Origin: Buchnera aphidicola (Aphis nasturtii)
GTDB lineage: Bacteria > Pseudomonadota > Gammaproteobacteria > Enterobacterales > Enterobacteriaceae
Length of the DNA stretch: 64,000 nt
Direction of reading: 5' to 3'
NCBI RefSeq assembly: GCF_005083345.1
Contig: NZ_CP034888.1
Span: forward strand, 521,448-585,447
Within the stretch, counting starts at the first letter, position 1. Each line of letters begins with the position of its first letter. Positions 1-10,290 of the stretch are shown here, piece by piece. The translations under genes were made by a program, and so were the position numbers. Below the pieces are notes generated by a model. The model searched no databases. It saw only the letters and a program-made list of their open reading frames with translations, and had not been told where the DNA came from.

Positions 1-1
1 A

Positions 2-541
2 TTACAATTGAAAATTGATTATTGGAGAAGTAAAATTTCTGTGGTTAATCAATCTACATTTTTATTTTCAGATAACATATACAATAATATTGCTCTAGGC
101 AAGCCTAATGCCTCTGCAGCTGAAATTGAACAAGTAGCAAAATTAGCAGATATACATAAAGATATTATATGCTTACCTAAAGGATATCAAACAGAAGTTG
201 GAGAACGAGGTGTAATGTTATCTGGTGGTCAAAAACAGCGTATTTCTATAGCTCGAGCATTGTTATTAAATACAGAAATATTAATTTTAGATGATGCTTT
301 ATCTGCAGTAGATGGAAATACTGAAAATAATATTTTAAATAACTTAGAAAAATGGAAAAAAACTGGACGTTCAATAATAATCGTAGCGCATCGTTTGTCT
401 GGATTGATTAATGCAGATGAAATTATTGTTATTGAAAAAGGTATGATTCTTCAAAAAGGAAATCATACAAAATTAATACAAGAAAAAAATTGGTATCAAT
501 CTATGTATAATCAGCAAGCAAAAAAAATTGCGGATAATTAA
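2..541 (+). CDS. mdlA: MdlA, ABC exporter subunit (3' part only; 5' end lies outside the window)
   Basis: This is the C-terminal end of the nucleotide-binding domain of a multidrug-type ABC exporter half-transporter in the inner membrane. The reading frame is open from the left edge, so the membrane domain and Walker A lie upstream. Visible are the Q-loop region ([12 protein letters not shown]), an intact signature LSGGQKQR, Walker B followed by Asp ([12 protein letters not shown]) and the switch His (VAHRLS). Asp instead of the catalytic Glu after Walker B, paired with a normal Glu in the next gene, is typical of heterodimeric exporters and also holds for E. coli MdlA. The gene lies 22 bp before mdlB, so the two probably form one operon. 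The natural substrate is unknown. Confidence 0.93.
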   Translation, partial: LQLKIDYWRSKISVVNQSTFLFSDNIYNNIALGKPNASAAEIEQVAKLADIHKDIICLPKGYQTEVGERGVMLSGGQKQRISIARALLLNTEILILDDALSAVDGNTENNILNNLEKWKKTGRSIIIVAHRLSGLINADEIIVIEKGMILQKGNHTKLIQEKNWYQSMYNQQAKKIADN

Positions 542-563
542 AAATATATGAGAAATTTATAAT

Positions 564-2306
564 ATGGATCATTTCATAGAATTTTGGCCAATTTTAAAAC
601 GTTTAATACAATATGCAATGCCTTGGAAAAAAAAAATTATATTAGCGTTTTTTTTACTTATAAGTGGTGCAACTTCAGAGGTCTTAGGACCTATTTTAAT
701 TAGTTATTTTATTAACAATATTTTATCTAAGCATGAATTTCATTTTGCATTAACACTTATAATTTTAGTTACATTTATCATGCTACAAATATTAGCGGTT
801 TTTTTTAATTATTTTCAAAGTATTTATTTTAATAAAATAGCTGTTAGAGTAATTAACAAGTTACGCAATGATGTTATGAGTTCAGCAATAAAACAACCTA
901 TTTTTGAATTTGATTTACAACCTATTGGTCAAATAATTTCTAAAGTCACTAATGATACTGAAGTAATTAAAGAATTATACGATACTGTTGTTCCGACTTT
1001 ATTAAGAAGTATAACATTAATTATTGTTATATTGTTCGCAATGTTTACCCTTGAGTGGCATATGGCAAGCATTGCAATTTTTATTATACCATTAGTAATA
1101 ATTATTATGTTAATTTACCAAAATTATAGTACTCCATTACTTCGTAACGTTAGGTATTATTTAGCTAATATTAATAACAAATTTAATGAAACAATTAACG
1201 GAATGAATGTTATTCAACAATTTAGACAAGAAAATAGATTTAAAAAAAGCATTGAAAATAGTAGCCAATTACATTATTCAGCACGTATGAAAATATTAAA
1301 ATTAGATGGTTTTCTGCTACGACCATTATTAAGCCTAATATCATCTCTAGTATTGTGTAGTTTTATATTTTCATTTAGTTGCTTAAAAAATAAAGTACCT
1401 GAAATAGGTATATTGTATGCTTTTATTACGTATTTAGGACGCCTCAATGAACCCTTGATTTCAATAACTATTCAGCAATCTATATTGCAACAAGCAATTG
1501 TAGCTGGAGAAAGAATATTCTCTCTGATAAATTCAAAAAAACAAAAATATGGAAAAAACAAAGAAAAATTAAATACTGGAAAAATTAATATTAAAAATCT
1601 TACATTTAGTTATTTAAACAATCAAAAAAATATACTTAATAATATTAATATAGATATTCCATCTAAAAGTTTTATTGCATTTGTAGGTCACACAGGTAGT
1701 GGAAAAAGTACTTTAGCTAATTTATTAATGGGACATTATCCGATTGAACATGGACAAATATATCTTGATGACAAACCTATTAACTCTATAAGCCATTGCG
1801 TTTTAAGAGAAAACATATTAATGGTTCAACAAGATCCGATAATTCTTGCAGATACTTTTTTCGCTAATATTACATTAGGCAGAGACATATCAGAAGACAA
1901 GATATGGAAAATATTAAAAATTGTTAATCTTTTTTCTTTAGTAAAATCTATGCCAAAAGGTTTACATGCTGTTTTAGGAGAAGAAGGTAATACTTTATCT
2001 GCAGGACAAAAACAATTACTATCAATTGCTAGAATACTAGTAAAAAATCCTAAAATACTTATATTAGATGAAGCAACTGCTAATGTTGATTCTGGCACAG
2101 AGAAATTAATTCAAACAACTTTAACTTCTATAAAACAAAATACTACATTGATTGTTATAGCTCATCGACTATCTACAATAGTTAATGCAGACTTTATTGT
2201 CGTATTAGATAGAGGTTGTGTTGTAGAATGTGGAAAACATAAAGAATTATTAAAAATAAAAGGTTTTTATTCAAAAATGTATAATTTTCAGTTGTCTAAA
2301 TATTAA
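564..2306 (+). CDS. mdlB: MdlB, ABC exporter half-transporter (membrane plus ATPase domains)
   Basis: This 580-residue protein (E. coli about 593) is a fused six-helix membrane domain (about residues 20-310) and ATPase domain. The ATPase domain shows Walker A GHTGSGKST near residue 374, signature LSAGQKQ, Walker B with catalytic Glu (ILILDEATANVD) and switch His (IAHRLST). The signature is altered (LSAGQ, not LSGGQ) while the Glu is kept. MdlA has the opposite pattern, so one ATP site of the MdlA-MdlB dimer should be canonical and the other degenerate. It is probably co-transcribed with mdlA. It is one of few export systems kept in such reduced genomes; its cargo cannot be told from sequence. 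Confidence 0.95.
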   Translation: MDHFIEFWPILKRLIQYAMPWKKKIILAFFLLISGATSEVLGPILISYFINNILSKHEFHFALTLIILVTFIMLQILAVFFNYFQSIYFNKIAVRVINKLRNDVMSSAIKQPIFEFDLQPIGQIISKVTNDTEVIKELYDTVVPTLLRSITLIIVILFAMFTLEWHMASIAIFIIPLVIIIMLIYQNYSTPLLRNVRYYLANINNKFNETINGMNVIQQFRQENRFKKSIENSSQLHYSARMKILKLDGFLLRPLLSLISSLVLCSFIFSFSCLKNKVPEIGILYAFITYLGRLNEPLISITIQQSILQQAIVAGERIFSLINSKKQKYGKNKEKLNTGKINIKNLTFSYLNNQKNILNNINIDIPSKSFIAFVGHTGSGKSTLANLLMGHYPIEHGQIYLDDKPINSISHCVLRENILMVQQDPIILADTFFANITLGRDISEDKIWKILKIVNLFSLVKSMPKGLHAVLGEEGNTLSAGQKQLLSIARILVKNPKILILDEATANVDSGTEKLIQTTLTSIKQNTTLIVIAHRLSTIVNADFIVVLDRGCVVECGKHKELLKIKGFYSKMYNFQLSKY

Positions 2307-2319
2307 AATCTTTAATTTA

Positions 2320-2427
2320 GAAGATTCTGTTAGTTATACTAAACACCTGTCTGCATTGATTTAGCTGCTTCTTTCCAGATCTGACTCATTTTTCAATTCA
2401 ACAGCGTTGAGGTCTAACAGAATCTTC
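2320..2427 (-). ncRNA. ffs: 4.5S RNA of the signal recognition particle
   Basis: On the minus strand the gap between mdlB and dnaX holds GTCAGATCTGGAAAGAAGCA, which matches the conserved apical SRP loop of E. coli 4.5S RNA (GGTCCGGAAGGAAGCAGC type). Flanking sequences GAAGATTCTGTTA and TAACAGAATCTTC at the two ends pair perfectly, closing a hairpin-like RNA of about 108 nt, close to the 114 nt of E. coli. The RNA binds Ffh and targets inner-membrane proteins to SecY. In E. coli ffs also lies between mdlB and dnaX, though with more genes between. The exact ends are inferred from the closing stem. Confidence 0.93.
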
Positions 2428-2554
2428 TTTACTATAATATTAATATAAAAAATTGAATGTAATATTTTATATACTAAATGTATAATTTACAACTAATATT
2501 TAAAAATTTTTAATTTTAAACAAAATTAATATCATAATGATATTTAAAAAAAAT

Positions 2555-3646
2555 ATGAACTATCAAATAATAGCAAGAAAGTATCGCCCCCAATCTTTTA
2601 AAGAAATAATTGGTCAGAAACATATTATAACTGCAATATGTAATGCAATTGCCATGAAAAGAATACATCACGCATGGTTATTATCTGGAACCAGAGGTGT
2701 AGGAAAAACTACTATTGGTCGTCTATTAGCTAAGAGTTTAAATTGTCAAAAAAATATCAGTTCTATACCTTGTAGAAAATGCACTAATTGTAAAGAAATA
2801 GAAATAGGAACTTCAATAGACTTTATTGAAATAGATGCTGCTTCAAGAACAAAAATAGAAGAGATGAGAGAAATTTTAGATCATATTTATTACGCTCCAA
2901 GTAAAAGTAGATTTAAAATATATTTAATCGATGAAGTACATATGCTTTCTAGACATAGTTTTAATGCACTTTTAAAAACTCTAGAAGAACCACCTAAACA
3001 TATTAAATTTATTTTAGCAACAACAGATATAGAAAAAATACCTAAAACCATTACATCTCGCTGTTTATGCTTTAAACTTAATATACTATCCGAAGAAAAT
3101 ATTTTAAATTATTTAAAATTTATTTTAAATAATGAAAATATTAATTTTGATATAGATGCTTTAAAAATTATATCTGAATATTCTAAAGGAAGTATGAGAG
3201 ATGGGTTGAATTTATTAGAACATGCTATTAGCTTTAGTAAAAATAACATTAATTTAAAAAAAATTAACATAATGTTAGGTATTCCAAGTAAAAAAAACAT
3301 TTATTTATTAACTAAATTTCTATTAGAAAAAGATTCTAAAAAAATGATGTTTTTATTAAATAAAATGGATAATATAAACATAGAATGGGAAAATATTCTG
3401 ATAGAAATGTTGCGTATATTATACGATATTGCTATGAAAAAAATATATCCCTTAGAATGGCATGAAAATATTTATAAAAATTATCAATACGATATTCAAG
3501 AAATAGCATATAAAAAAAATAAAAAAGATATTCAAATATGTTATAAAATTTTATTAAACGGAAGAAAACAGTTAATTTTTTCACCTAATCATAAAATAGG
3601 TGTAAAAATGACTTTACTTCAGGCGATTACACAAATAAAAGAATAA
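2555..3646 (+). CDS. dnaX: DNA polymerase III clamp-loader subunit DnaX (short, gamma-like)
   Basis: This is the AAA+ ATPase of the clamp loader that opens and loads the beta clamp. It shows Walker A GTRGVGKTT, a four-Cys zinc site (C-K-C-T-N-C region near residues 67-78), Walker B-like LIDEVHMLS and sensor-1 LATTD. The start at 2555 gives MNYQIIARKYRPQ, which aligns with the E. coli N-terminus; an in-frame ATG at 2537 would add six residues, and neither has a clear ribosome-binding site. The protein is only 363 residues against 643 for E. coli tau and 431 for gamma. It stops about where domain III ends, so the DnaB- and polymerase-binding domains and the frameshift site are absent. Confidence 0.93.
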   Translation: MNYQIIARKYRPQSFKEIIGQKHIITAICNAIAMKRIHHAWLLSGTRGVGKTTIGRLLAKSLNCQKNISSIPCRKCTNCKEIEIGTSIDFIEIDAASRTKIEEMREILDHIYYAPSKSRFKIYLIDEVHMLSRHSFNALLKTLEEPPKHIKFILATTDIEKIPKTITSRCLCFKLNILSEENILNYLKFILNNENINFDIDALKIISEYSKGSMRDGLNLLEHAISFSKNNINLKKINIMLGIPSKKNIYLLTKFLLEKDSKKMMFLLNKMDNINIEWENILIEMLRILYDIAMKKIYPLEWHENIYKNYQYDIQEIAYKKNKKDIQICYKILLNGRKQLIFSPNHKIGVKMTLLQAITQIKE

Positions 3647-3718
3647 AACTTATAAAATATAAATAATAGTTTTATTTCTATTTAAATATTTTTAAAAAAT
3701 TTTAAAAGTGAGAAAAAT

Positions 3719-4051
3719 ATGTTTAGTAAAGGTGGATTAGGGAATTTAATGAAACAAGCTCAACAAATGCAAGAAAAAATGACACAGGTACAAGAAGAAA
3801 TAGCTAAAATAGAAGTAACAGGGGAGGCAGGAGCAGGATTAGTAAAAGTTACTATTAATGGGTCACATAACTGTAGACGAGTCGAAATAGATCCAAGCTT
3901 ATTAAAAGATGATGATAAAGATATGATAGAAGATTTAGCAGCGGCTGCATTTAATGATGCGACTAGAAGAATTTCTGAAGTTCAAAAGAAAAAAATGTCT
4001 GCTATATCTAGTGGCATGCAACTTCCACCAGGATTTAATATGCCGATATAA
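3719..4051 (+). CDS. ybaB: Nucleoid-associated protein YbaB (YbaB/EbfC family)
   Basis: This small DNA-binding dimer has 110 residues (E. coli 109) and matches YbaB throughout: a Met/Gln-rich N-terminal helix ([12 protein letters not shown]), the conserved core [16 protein letters not shown] and a C-terminal tail LPPGFNMPI. The family binds DNA without a strict consensus and is thought to help organise the nucleoid. It follows dnaX as in E. coli. The next E. coli gene, recR, is missing here and htpG follows directly. In a genome with few nucleoid proteins this may be one of the main ones, which is inference. Confidence 0.94.
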   Translation: MFSKGGLGNLMKQAQQMQEKMTQVQEEIAKIEVTGEAGAGLVKVTINGSHNCRRVEIDPSLLKDDDKDMIEDLAAAAFNDATRRISEVQKKKMSAISSGMQLPPGFNMPI

Positions 4052-4121
4052 ATTTTGAATATTTTTAATTTTTAAAATTTTTAAAAATATTTTATATTTT
4101 AAATTAATAAAGGATATACCC

Positions 4122-5996
4122 ATGAATATACAAAAAAAAGAAACATATAGTTTTCAATCTGAAGTAAAACAATTATTGCATTTAATGATTCATTCTTTAT
4201 ATTCTAACAAAGAAATTTTTTTAAGAGAATTAATATCTAATGCGTCAGATGCAATAGATAAACTACGATTTGAATCTATTTCATCACCAGAGTTATATAA
4301 AAATACACCAAAAATTCAAATTTCTATTAATAAATCACAAAGAACACTGATTATTAATGATAATGGAATTGGAATGACACGTGAAGATATAATTGAAAAT
4401 TTAGGAACAATTGCAAAATCAGGTACTAAGTCATTTTTAAAATCCTTAGAAAATAAAAACAATAGTATAAAAAATGAATTAATAGGCGAGTTTGGAGTTG
4501 GTTTTTATTCATCTTTTATAGTTTCAGACAAAGTATTAGTAAGAACAAAATTTGCTGCAAATAAATCTAATAACGGAACATTGTGGGAATCTTCTGGAGA
4601 AGGTGAATATAACATTACAAATGTTACAAAAAAAACACCAGGTACAGAAATTACATTATTTTTGAAAAAAGAAGAAGATGAATTTTTAGAAATATGGAAA
4701 ATTAAAAACATTGTTAATAAGTATTCGGATCACATTACTGTACCAGTAGAAATACAAACATATGATGAAAAAAACAAAACATATTTTTGGGAGCAAATAA
4801 ATAAAGCTCAAGCGTTATGGACTAAAAATAAATCTTCTATTAGTGAAAAAGAATATCAAGAATTTTATAAATACCTAACTAATGATCAAAATAACCCTAT
4901 TACTTGGAGTCATAATCACGTAGAAGGTAATCATGAATACATTAGTTTATTATACATTCCAGAAAAAGCAGCTTGGGATATTTGGAATAGAGAGAACAAA
5001 CACGGTTTAAAACTATATGTGAAACGTGTTTATATTATGGATAATTCTCAAGAATTTCTACCAAATTATCTTAGATTTATCAGAGGAGTAATAGATTCAA
5101 ATAATTTACCTTTAAATGTTTCTAGAGAAATATTACAAAGTAATTCTATTACTCAAAATTTAAAAAAAGCATTAATAAAAAGATCATTAAAAATGTTAGA
5201 TACACTATCTAAACAACATAAAGAAAAATATCAATCTTTTTGGAATGAGTTTGGACTAGTTTTAAAAGAAGGACCAGCAGAAGACAGTGAAAACTTAAAT
5301 TTAATTGCTAATCTTTTACGTTTTACATCAGTTAAAAATAACAGTCCAGAACAAAAAATATCGTTAAAACAATATGTATCTAATATGATTGAAAAACAAG
5401 AAAAGATATATTATATAACTTCTGATAGTTATATATCTGCTAAAAATAGTCCTCATCTTGAACTATTTAACAAAAAAAATATTGATGTTTTATTGTTATC
5501 AGATAGAATTGACGAGTGGATGATGAATTACCTAGTTGAATTTGAAGGTAAAAAATTTCAATCTATTAGTAAAGAAGATTCTTCATTAAATAAATTTATC
5601 AAAGACAAAATAATAGATAAAGAAGAAACATCAAAAGACATAGTTAATTTCTTAAACAAAGTCAAAAAAGTACTAGGTGATAAAGTAAAATCTGTTAGAT
5701 TAACAAATAGATTGACAGAAACCCCATGCATTGTTTTAAGTGATTCCAATGAAATGAGTACACAAATGGCTAAACTTTTCACTGCTGCAGGACAATCTAT
5801 TCCTGAGTTAAAATATATATTTGAAATTAATCCAAAACATGAATTAATTAAAAAAATATGTAAAATTAATGATAATACAATATTTGACGAATGGATCAAA
5901 CTATTATTAGATCAATCATTATTAGCTGAAAAAGGCAGTCTAGATAATCCCCATGAATTTATTTCTAGAATGAATAAACTATTAATAAAATTATAA
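4122..5996 (+). CDS. htpG: Chaperone HtpG (bacterial Hsp90)
   Basis: This full-length cytosolic ATP-dependent chaperone has 624 residues, the same as E. coli. The N-terminal GHKL ATPase domain shows [13 protein letters not shown] (catalytic Glu and ATP-contacting Asn), the DNGIGM ATP-lid motif and [11 protein letters not shown]. The middle domain carries the Arg-bearing NVSREILQ segment, and a C-terminal dimerisation domain follows. A good ribosome-binding site (AAAGGA) stands 7 bases before the ATG. I looked for a sigma-32 heat-shock promoter in the 70-bp upstream gap and saw no convincing one, so expression may depend on an upstream promoter. Confidence 0.97.
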   Translation: MNIQKKETYSFQSEVKQLLHLMIHSLYSNKEIFLRELISNASDAIDKLRFESISSPELYKNTPKIQISINKSQRTLIINDNGIGMTREDIIENLGTIAKSGTKSFLKSLENKNNSIKNELIGEFGVGFYSSFIVSDKVLVRTKFAANKSNNGTLWESSGEGEYNITNVTKKTPGTEITLFLKKEEDEFLEIWKIKNIVNKYSDHITVPVEIQTYDEKNKTYFWEQINKAQALWTKNKSSISEKEYQEFYKYLTNDQNNPITWSHNHVEGNHEYISLLYIPEKAAWDIWNRENKHGLKLYVKRVYIMDNSQEFLPNYLRFIRGVIDSNNLPLNVSREILQSNSITQNLKKALIKRSLKMLDTLSKQHKEKYQSFWNEFGLVLKEGPAEDSENLNLIANLLRFTSVKNNSPEQKISLKQYVSNMIEKQEKIYYITSDSYISAKNSPHLELFNKKNIDVLLLSDRIDEWMMNYLVEFEGKKFQSISKEDSSLNKFIKDKIIDKEETSKDIVNFLNKVKKVLGDKVKSVRLTNRLTETPCIVLSDSNEMSTQMAKLFTAAGQSIPELKYIFEINPKHELIKKICKINDNTIFDEWIKLLLDQSLLAEKGSLDNPHEFISRMNKLLIKL

Positions 5997-6002
5997 AAAT
6001 AT

Positions 6003-6029
6003 GATTACTACTTTTTTATAGTAGTAATC
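6003..6029 (+). terminator. Perfect 9-bp hairpin after htpG, possible weak terminator
   Basis: GATTACTAC and GTAGTAATC form a perfect 9-bp stem with a 9-base loop immediately after the htpG stop codon. No U-run follows (TGGATCTTAC), so it is not a classic intrinsic terminator. It may protect the htpG 3' end from exonucleases or weakly end transcription before adk. Confidence 0.4.
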
Positions 6030-6064
6030 TGGATCTTACAACTATTTGAAAAATAAAAATAATT

Positions 6065-6718
6065 ATGCATATTATTTTATTAGGTGCGCCAGGCACTGGA
6101 AAAGGTACTCAATCTAAATTTATTGCAAAAAAATATAAAATTCCACAAATATCTACGGGAGATATATTGCGAGAACATATTGAATTAAAAGATGCAATTG
6201 GAAAAAAAATATTAAATATTCTAAAAAACGGCGAATTAGTTTCAGATGATATTGTTTGTAATCTTATCTATAAAAAAATCAACCAAAAAAATTGCACTAA
6301 AGGTTTTTTATTAGATGGGTTTCCTAGAACCATTACACAAGCAAAATATATATCAAATTTAGGTATTAAGATACATTTTGTTTTTGAATTTATTGTGCCA
6401 GATGAATTAATCTTTCAAAGAATATCAGGAAGAAGAATACACATACAATCAGGTAGAACCTATCATATCTTTTTTAATCCTCCTAAAGAAGAAGGGAAAG
6501 ATGATATTACTAAAGAACAGCTTATTATAAGAGAAGATGATAAAATTGAAAGTATTAAAAATAGACTTAAACATTATAAAAAAAATAATAATGAATTAAC
6601 TAAATATTACTTAGAAGAAAACAAATTAAAAAAATTGAAATTTTTTCAAGTTGATGGAACAAAAAAACCTGATATTATTAAAAAAGAAATAGAAACATTA
6701 ATAGAAAATAAAAATTAA
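6065..6718 (+). CDS. adk: Adenylate kinase
   Basis: This enzyme converts ATP and AMP to two ADP in the cytosol and is essential for adenine nucleotide balance. It has 217 residues (E. coli 214). The P-loop GAPGTGKGTQ lies at residues 7-16, the AMP-binding part includes STGDILRE, and DGFPRT is present. The LID region (about 122-160) is the long form and lacks zinc-binding cysteines, as in enterobacteria. The downstream E. coli neighbour hemH is absent; tRNA-Arg follows on the other strand. Confidence 0.97.
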   Translation: MHIILLGAPGTGKGTQSKFIAKKYKIPQISTGDILREHIELKDAIGKKILNILKNGELVSDDIVCNLIYKKINQKNCTKGFLLDGFPRTITQAKYISNLGIKIHFVFEFIVPDELIFQRISGRRIHIQSGRTYHIFFNPPKEEGKDDITKEQLIIREDDKIESIKNRLKHYKKNNNELTKYYLEENKLKKLKFFQVDGTKKPDIIKKEIETLIENKN

Positions 6719-6726
6719 TTTATTTT

Positions 6727-6800
6727 TGCGTTCTACAGGATTCGAACCTGTGACCTACGGCTTAGAAGGCCGTTGCTCTATCCATCTGAGCTAAGAACGC
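6727..6800 (-). tRNA. argU: tRNA-Arg (anticodon TCT)
   Basis: The minus strand folds as a 74-nt cloverleaf: acceptor GCGTTCT/AGAACGC with discriminator A, D-arm GCTC...GAGC, anticodon stem ACGGC/GCCGT with loop CTTCTAA, and T-arm CAGG-TTCGAATC-CTG. The TCT anticodon reads AGA and AGG. AGA should be the dominant arginine codon in an AT-rich genome, so this is likely a major tRNA here, unlike its minor role in E. coli. It lies next to folD, as argU does in E. coli. CCA is not encoded. Confidence 0.97.
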
Positions 6801-6925
6801 ATAAAATATAATATAAAATTTAACATTAAAATAATATATATGCAACTAAATTAACATTATGCTTTAAAAATATATTAATGCTAAATAATTTTTGAATTAT
6901 ATAAATAAATATGAGTTATTAAACA

Positions 6926-7783
6926 ATGCCAGCAATAATTATAGATGGTAATAAAATCGCAAAAATTTTGGAAATAAACATTTCAAAAAAAATAAAAAAC
7001 AGAAAAAAAAATGGAAAAAGAATTCCAGGATTAGCAATGATTATCATAGGGAACAACTCTGCTTCTCAAATTTATGTAAATAAAAAAATATTAGCTTGTA
7101 AAAATGTTGGATTAATTTCTAAACATTGGCATTTCCCAAGTACTATCAACGAAGATTCAATATTAAATCTTATTGATAAACTGAATCATGATACAAATAT
7201 AGATGGTATTTTAATTCAATTACCTATCCCGAAGAAAATAAATCATTTTAAAATTTTTACAAGTATTAGACCGGACAAAGATGTAGATGGATTTCATCCA
7301 TATAATACAGGATTATTATGTCAAAGAAATCCTACCTTAAGATCTTGTACACCCAAGGGAATAATTACAATGTTAAATTATATGAAGATTAAAACACATG
7401 GACTTAATGCGGTTGTGGTAGGAGCATCTAATATAGTAGGAAGACCTATGAGCATGGAATTATTACTAGCAGGGTGCACAACAACTATTACCCATAGATT
7501 TACTAAAAATTTAAAAAATCATGTAAATAACGCTGATTTATTAGTTGTTGCTGTTGGAAAACCAAAATTTTTAAAAGGACATTGGATAAAGAAAAATGCT
7601 ATTGTAGTTGATGTTGGAATTAATCGATTACCAAATGGTACGATAGTTGGTGATGTTGACTTTAAATCAGCATTTTTAAAAGCATCTTATATAACTCCAG
7701 TTCCAGGAGGAGTTGGTCCGATGACTGTTGTAACGTTACTGCAAAACACATTAGAAGCTTGTGAAAAATATCATGATATGTAA
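6926..7783 (+). CDS. folD: Methylenetetrahydrofolate dehydrogenase / cyclohydrolase FolD
   Basis: This bifunctional cytosolic enzyme interconverts 5,10-methylene-THF and 10-formyl-THF, feeding purine synthesis and the formyl donor for Fmt, which is also encoded in this window. It has 285 residues (E. coli 288). Visible motifs are the catalytic-Lys region [12 protein letters not shown], the folate motif [19 protein letters not shown], the Rossmann part [12 protein letters not shown] and the C-terminal PGGVGPMT. It is separated from the convergent cysS by only 9 bp. Confidence 0.97.
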   Translation: MPAIIIDGNKIAKILEINISKKIKNRKKNGKRIPGLAMIIIGNNSASQIYVNKKILACKNVGLISKHWHFPSTINEDSILNLIDKLNHDTNIDGILIQLPIPKKINHFKIFTSIRPDKDVDGFHPYNTGLLCQRNPTLRSCTPKGIITMLNYMKIKTHGLNAVVVGASNIVGRPMSMELLLAGCTTTITHRFTKNLKNHVNNADLLVVAVGKPKFLKGHWIKKNAIVVDVGINRLPNGTIVGDVDFKSAFLKASYITPVPGGVGPMTVVTLLQNTLEACEKYHDM

Positions 7784-7792
7784 AATTTTCAA

Positions 7793-9187
7793 TTAACTAT
7801 TTTTGTATCTCCAAAATGTTTTATCATTATAATCTTCTAAAATTACATTTAATTTACTTATTTCATTACGTAATTGATCTGCTTCTTTCCAAAGTTTTAG
7901 TTGTCTAGAAATATTTCTTTTTTCAATCAAAATTTCAATTGTTTTTATTTTATCTTGACTAAAAAAAGATTTCTTTTGTAAAAAATCTTCAGGTGTTTCC
8001 AATAAAAAATTTAAAGTAATAGCTAATTTTTTTAATCTAAAAGCAAGTAAATTAGATTTATATAAGTTACTTTGTTTAAAGTAGTTAATTTTTTTAGCTA
8101 ATTTTATTAAAATAAAAAATGCTTTTGGAGTATTAAAATCATCATTAATTGCATCATAAAATAATAATTCTAAATCTATACCTTCTGTAGAATTAGAAAT
8201 AGGATCTGTATTATATAATGCGTTATATAAATATCTTAACGATGATTCCGCTATTTTCAAATTTTTTTCAGAATAATAAATAGGATGACGATAATGCGTG
8301 GATAAGAAAAAATAACGTAATACTTCAGATTGATATTTAAGTAAAACATCTTTTAAGAAATATGCATTACCTAAAGATTTAGACATTTTTTGATCGTCTA
8401 TTATCACCATTCCAGAATGCATCCAAAAATTAATTCTGAATTTATTATTAAAACATTTTGATTGAGATATTTCATTTTCATGATGAGGAAATAAAAGATC
8501 CGAACCACCTCCATGAATATCTATATAATTTTTAAAAACAACATTTGTAATAGCTGTACATTCAATGTGCCATCCAGGTCTACCCTTTCCCCAAGGGGAT
8601 TCCCAGAAAAATTTATCTTTTTCTTTAGATTTTTTCCAAAGTACAAAATCTAATGGATTTTTTTTAATTTTACTTGAAGTAAAACATGTTCTAGAAATTA
8701 GATCTTTTAAAGATTGACGAGACAAAGAACCATATGATTTATCACTATCTATTGAAAAAACAACATCACCTTCACTATTGATATATGCATTTTGATTTTT
8801 GATTAATTTTGTAATAATCTCAATTATATCATGAATATGATCTGTAACTCGTGGTTCTTGATCAGGTAAATCAATTCCTAAACGAAAAAAATCTTGTTTC
8901 ATTGCATTAATCATTTCATTTGAAAAATGTTTAATATCTATATTTTTTTCTAAAGATTTTAAAATAATTTTATCATCAACATCTGTAATATTCCTGATAT
9001 ATTTTACTTTTAAACCTAAATGTCTTAAATAACGTACTATCATATCAAAAACAACAAAAGTACGTGCATGACCAATATGGCAAAAATCATAAACAGTAAC
9101 ACCGCAAACATATAAATTAATTTGTTTATTTTTAATAGGTATAAATTTTTCTTTTTTTCTAGTTAATGTATTAAAAATTTTTAACAT
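7793..9187 (-). CDS. cysS: Cysteinyl-tRNA synthetase
   Basis: This class I synthetase charges tRNA-Cys. It has 464 residues (E. coli 461). It shows a zinc-binding Cys in [10 protein letters not shown], the HIGH-type motif CHIGHART near residue 36, further zinc ligands in WHIECTAI and HHENE, and the KMSKS loop (DQKMSKSLG) near residue 266. A ribosome-binding site AGGAAA precedes the ATG. It is transcribed towards folD. In E. coli cysS and folD are also close neighbours. Confidence 0.97.
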   Translation of the reverse strand: MLKIFNTLTRKKEKFIPIKNKQINLYVCGVTVYDFCHIGHARTFVVFDMIVRYLRHLGLKVKYIRNITDVDDKIILKSLEKNIDIKHFSNEMINAMKQDFFRLGIDLPDQEPRVTDHIHDIIEIITKLIKNQNAYINSEGDVVFSIDSDKSYGSLSRQSLKDLISRTCFTSSKIKKNPLDFVLWKKSKEKDKFFWESPWGKGRPGWHIECTAITNVVFKNYIDIHGGGSDLLFPHHENEISQSKCFNNKFRINFWMHSGMVIIDDQKMSKSLGNAYFLKDVLLKYQSEVLRYFFLSTHYRHPIYYSEKNLKIAESSLRYLYNALYNTDPISNSTEGIDLELLFYDAINDDFNTPKAFFILIKLAKKINYFKQSNLYKSNLLAFRLKKLAITLNFLLETPEDFLQKKSFFSQDKIKTIEILIEKRNISRQLKLWKEADQLRNEISKLNVILEDYNDKTFWRYKNS

Positions 9188-9443
9188 AATTTTCCTATAA
9201 AAAAATTTAAAAAAATAATATAAAATATATTATTTTCTATATTGTCAATATGATAAACTAATTATATTATCCATAATTTTAATAGATTAAAATTTTTATA
9301 TATTTTAATTAAATTTTAAAATAGATAAAATACTTTAATATATATTAAATTTTTAAAATAATTATATATCTTTTATAGAATGTTTTATGAAATTTATTCT
9401 AAAATTAGAAATATTTTATGAAAAATAAAACCAGGATTAATTA

Positions 9444-9707
9444 ATGAAGACAAAATTACGAGAAATGTTAAAATTCCCTTGTTTTTTTACTTATAAGATC
9501 ATTGGTTTAGCAAAACCTGAACTTATTGATCAAGTAATAAAAGTCATTCAAATTCAGATTCCTGGAGATTATACACCTCAAGTTAAATCAAGTAACAGGG
9601 GCAATTATATTTCTATTTCAATTACAATATGCGCTAAAAACTTCAAACAAATTGAAAGATTATATCATGATATTAGTCAGATAAATATGGTTAGAATGGT
9701 CTTATAA
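9444..9707 (+). CDS. ybeD: YbeD, DUF493 family protein
   Basis: This 87-residue protein matches E. coli YbeD in length and pattern, including the N-terminal MLKFPCFFTYKIIGLA, a PGDYTPQVKSS segment and a ferredoxin-like fold expected from the family. The family resembles the allosteric regulatory domain of serine dehydratase, but its role is not known. A ribosome-binding site AGGA lies 8 bases before the ATG. In E. coli lipB and lipA follow; here they are gone and cspE comes next on the other strand. Confidence 0.92.
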   Translation: MKTKLREMLKFPCFFTYKIIGLAKPELIDQVIKVIQIQIPGDYTPQVKSSNRGNYISISITICAKNFKQIERLYHDISQINMVRMVL

Positions 9708-9751
9708 AGAAATATATAAATAGCATATGAATTATAAAATGTATTTTCATA

Positions 9752-9779
9752 TAGTACAGCTCGATAAAGAGCCGTACTA
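9752..9779. terminator. Hairpin between convergent ybeD and cspE
   Basis: TAGTAC-A-G-CTC, loop GATAAA, GAG-C-C-GTACTA forms an interrupted 11-bp stem with one A-C mismatch in the gap between the convergent ybeD and cspE. Neither strand has a proper U-run after it, so it is at best a weak bidirectional terminator or 3'-end stabiliser. Confidence 0.4.
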
Positions 9780-9836
9780 AAAAAGATATGTAATTGTCAT
9801 CTACATTTATTTTATATTTAAAAAAATATAGATACC

Positions 9837-10046
9837 CTACAAACTAATAACATTAGCAGCAGATGGTCCTTTTGCTCCTTCAGTAATTTCAAACTCAACA
9901 CTTTGACCTTCTGCTAAAGTTTTAAATCCATTACTTTGTATAGCTGAAAAATGAACAAATACATCTTTACTTCCATCTTCTGGAGTGATAAAACCAAAAC
10001 CTTTAGATTCATTAAACCACTTAACATTGCCTTTAATCTTGGACAT
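9837..10046 (-). CDS. cspE: Cold-shock-like protein CspE
   Basis: This 69-residue single cold-shock-domain protein binds single-stranded RNA and DNA and acts as an RNA chaperone and antiterminator. It carries both RNA-binding motifs, KGFGFI and VFVHFSAI, and is nearly identical to E. coli Csp[12 protein letters not shown] at the start and ANVISL at the end separate it from CspC. It has a ribosome-binding site (AAGGT). It lies just downstream of the 5S rRNA terminator, so readthrough from the rRNA unit could contribute to its expression (inference). The 277-bp upstream region is A/T-rich with no other gene. Confidence 0.96.
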   Translation of the reverse strand: MSKIKGNVKWFNESKGFGFITPEDGSKDVFVHFSAIQSNGFKTLAEGQSVEFEITEGAKGPSAANVISL

Positions 10047-10290
10047 CTATATTACCTTCACATAAAAATATACTAAATTAAAAAACGAACTAAAATAATT
10101 ATAAATGATTTTTATCACAACAAGATAAAAAATCAAAAATAACAGAAAATTTTTAATAGATTAACATGTAAATCTATTGTTAGCTAGAAAGTAATGTATT
10201 TAAAAAATAATTTTTATAAAAATTTCATTTTTTATATAATATTAAATATTTTATAATGACTTATTTTTTAAAAAATCTTTTTTTAAATAT

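Noticed and set aside
4052..4121. Sigma-32 heat-shock promoter before htpG
   Set aside because: No CTTGAAA / CCCCAT-like pair at a sensible spacing; the region is simple A/T.
1826..5899. Antisense reading frames inside mdlB, dnaX and htpG
   Set aside because: Each is fully contained in a conserved gene on the other strand, lacks a ribosome-binding site and has no recognisable motif.
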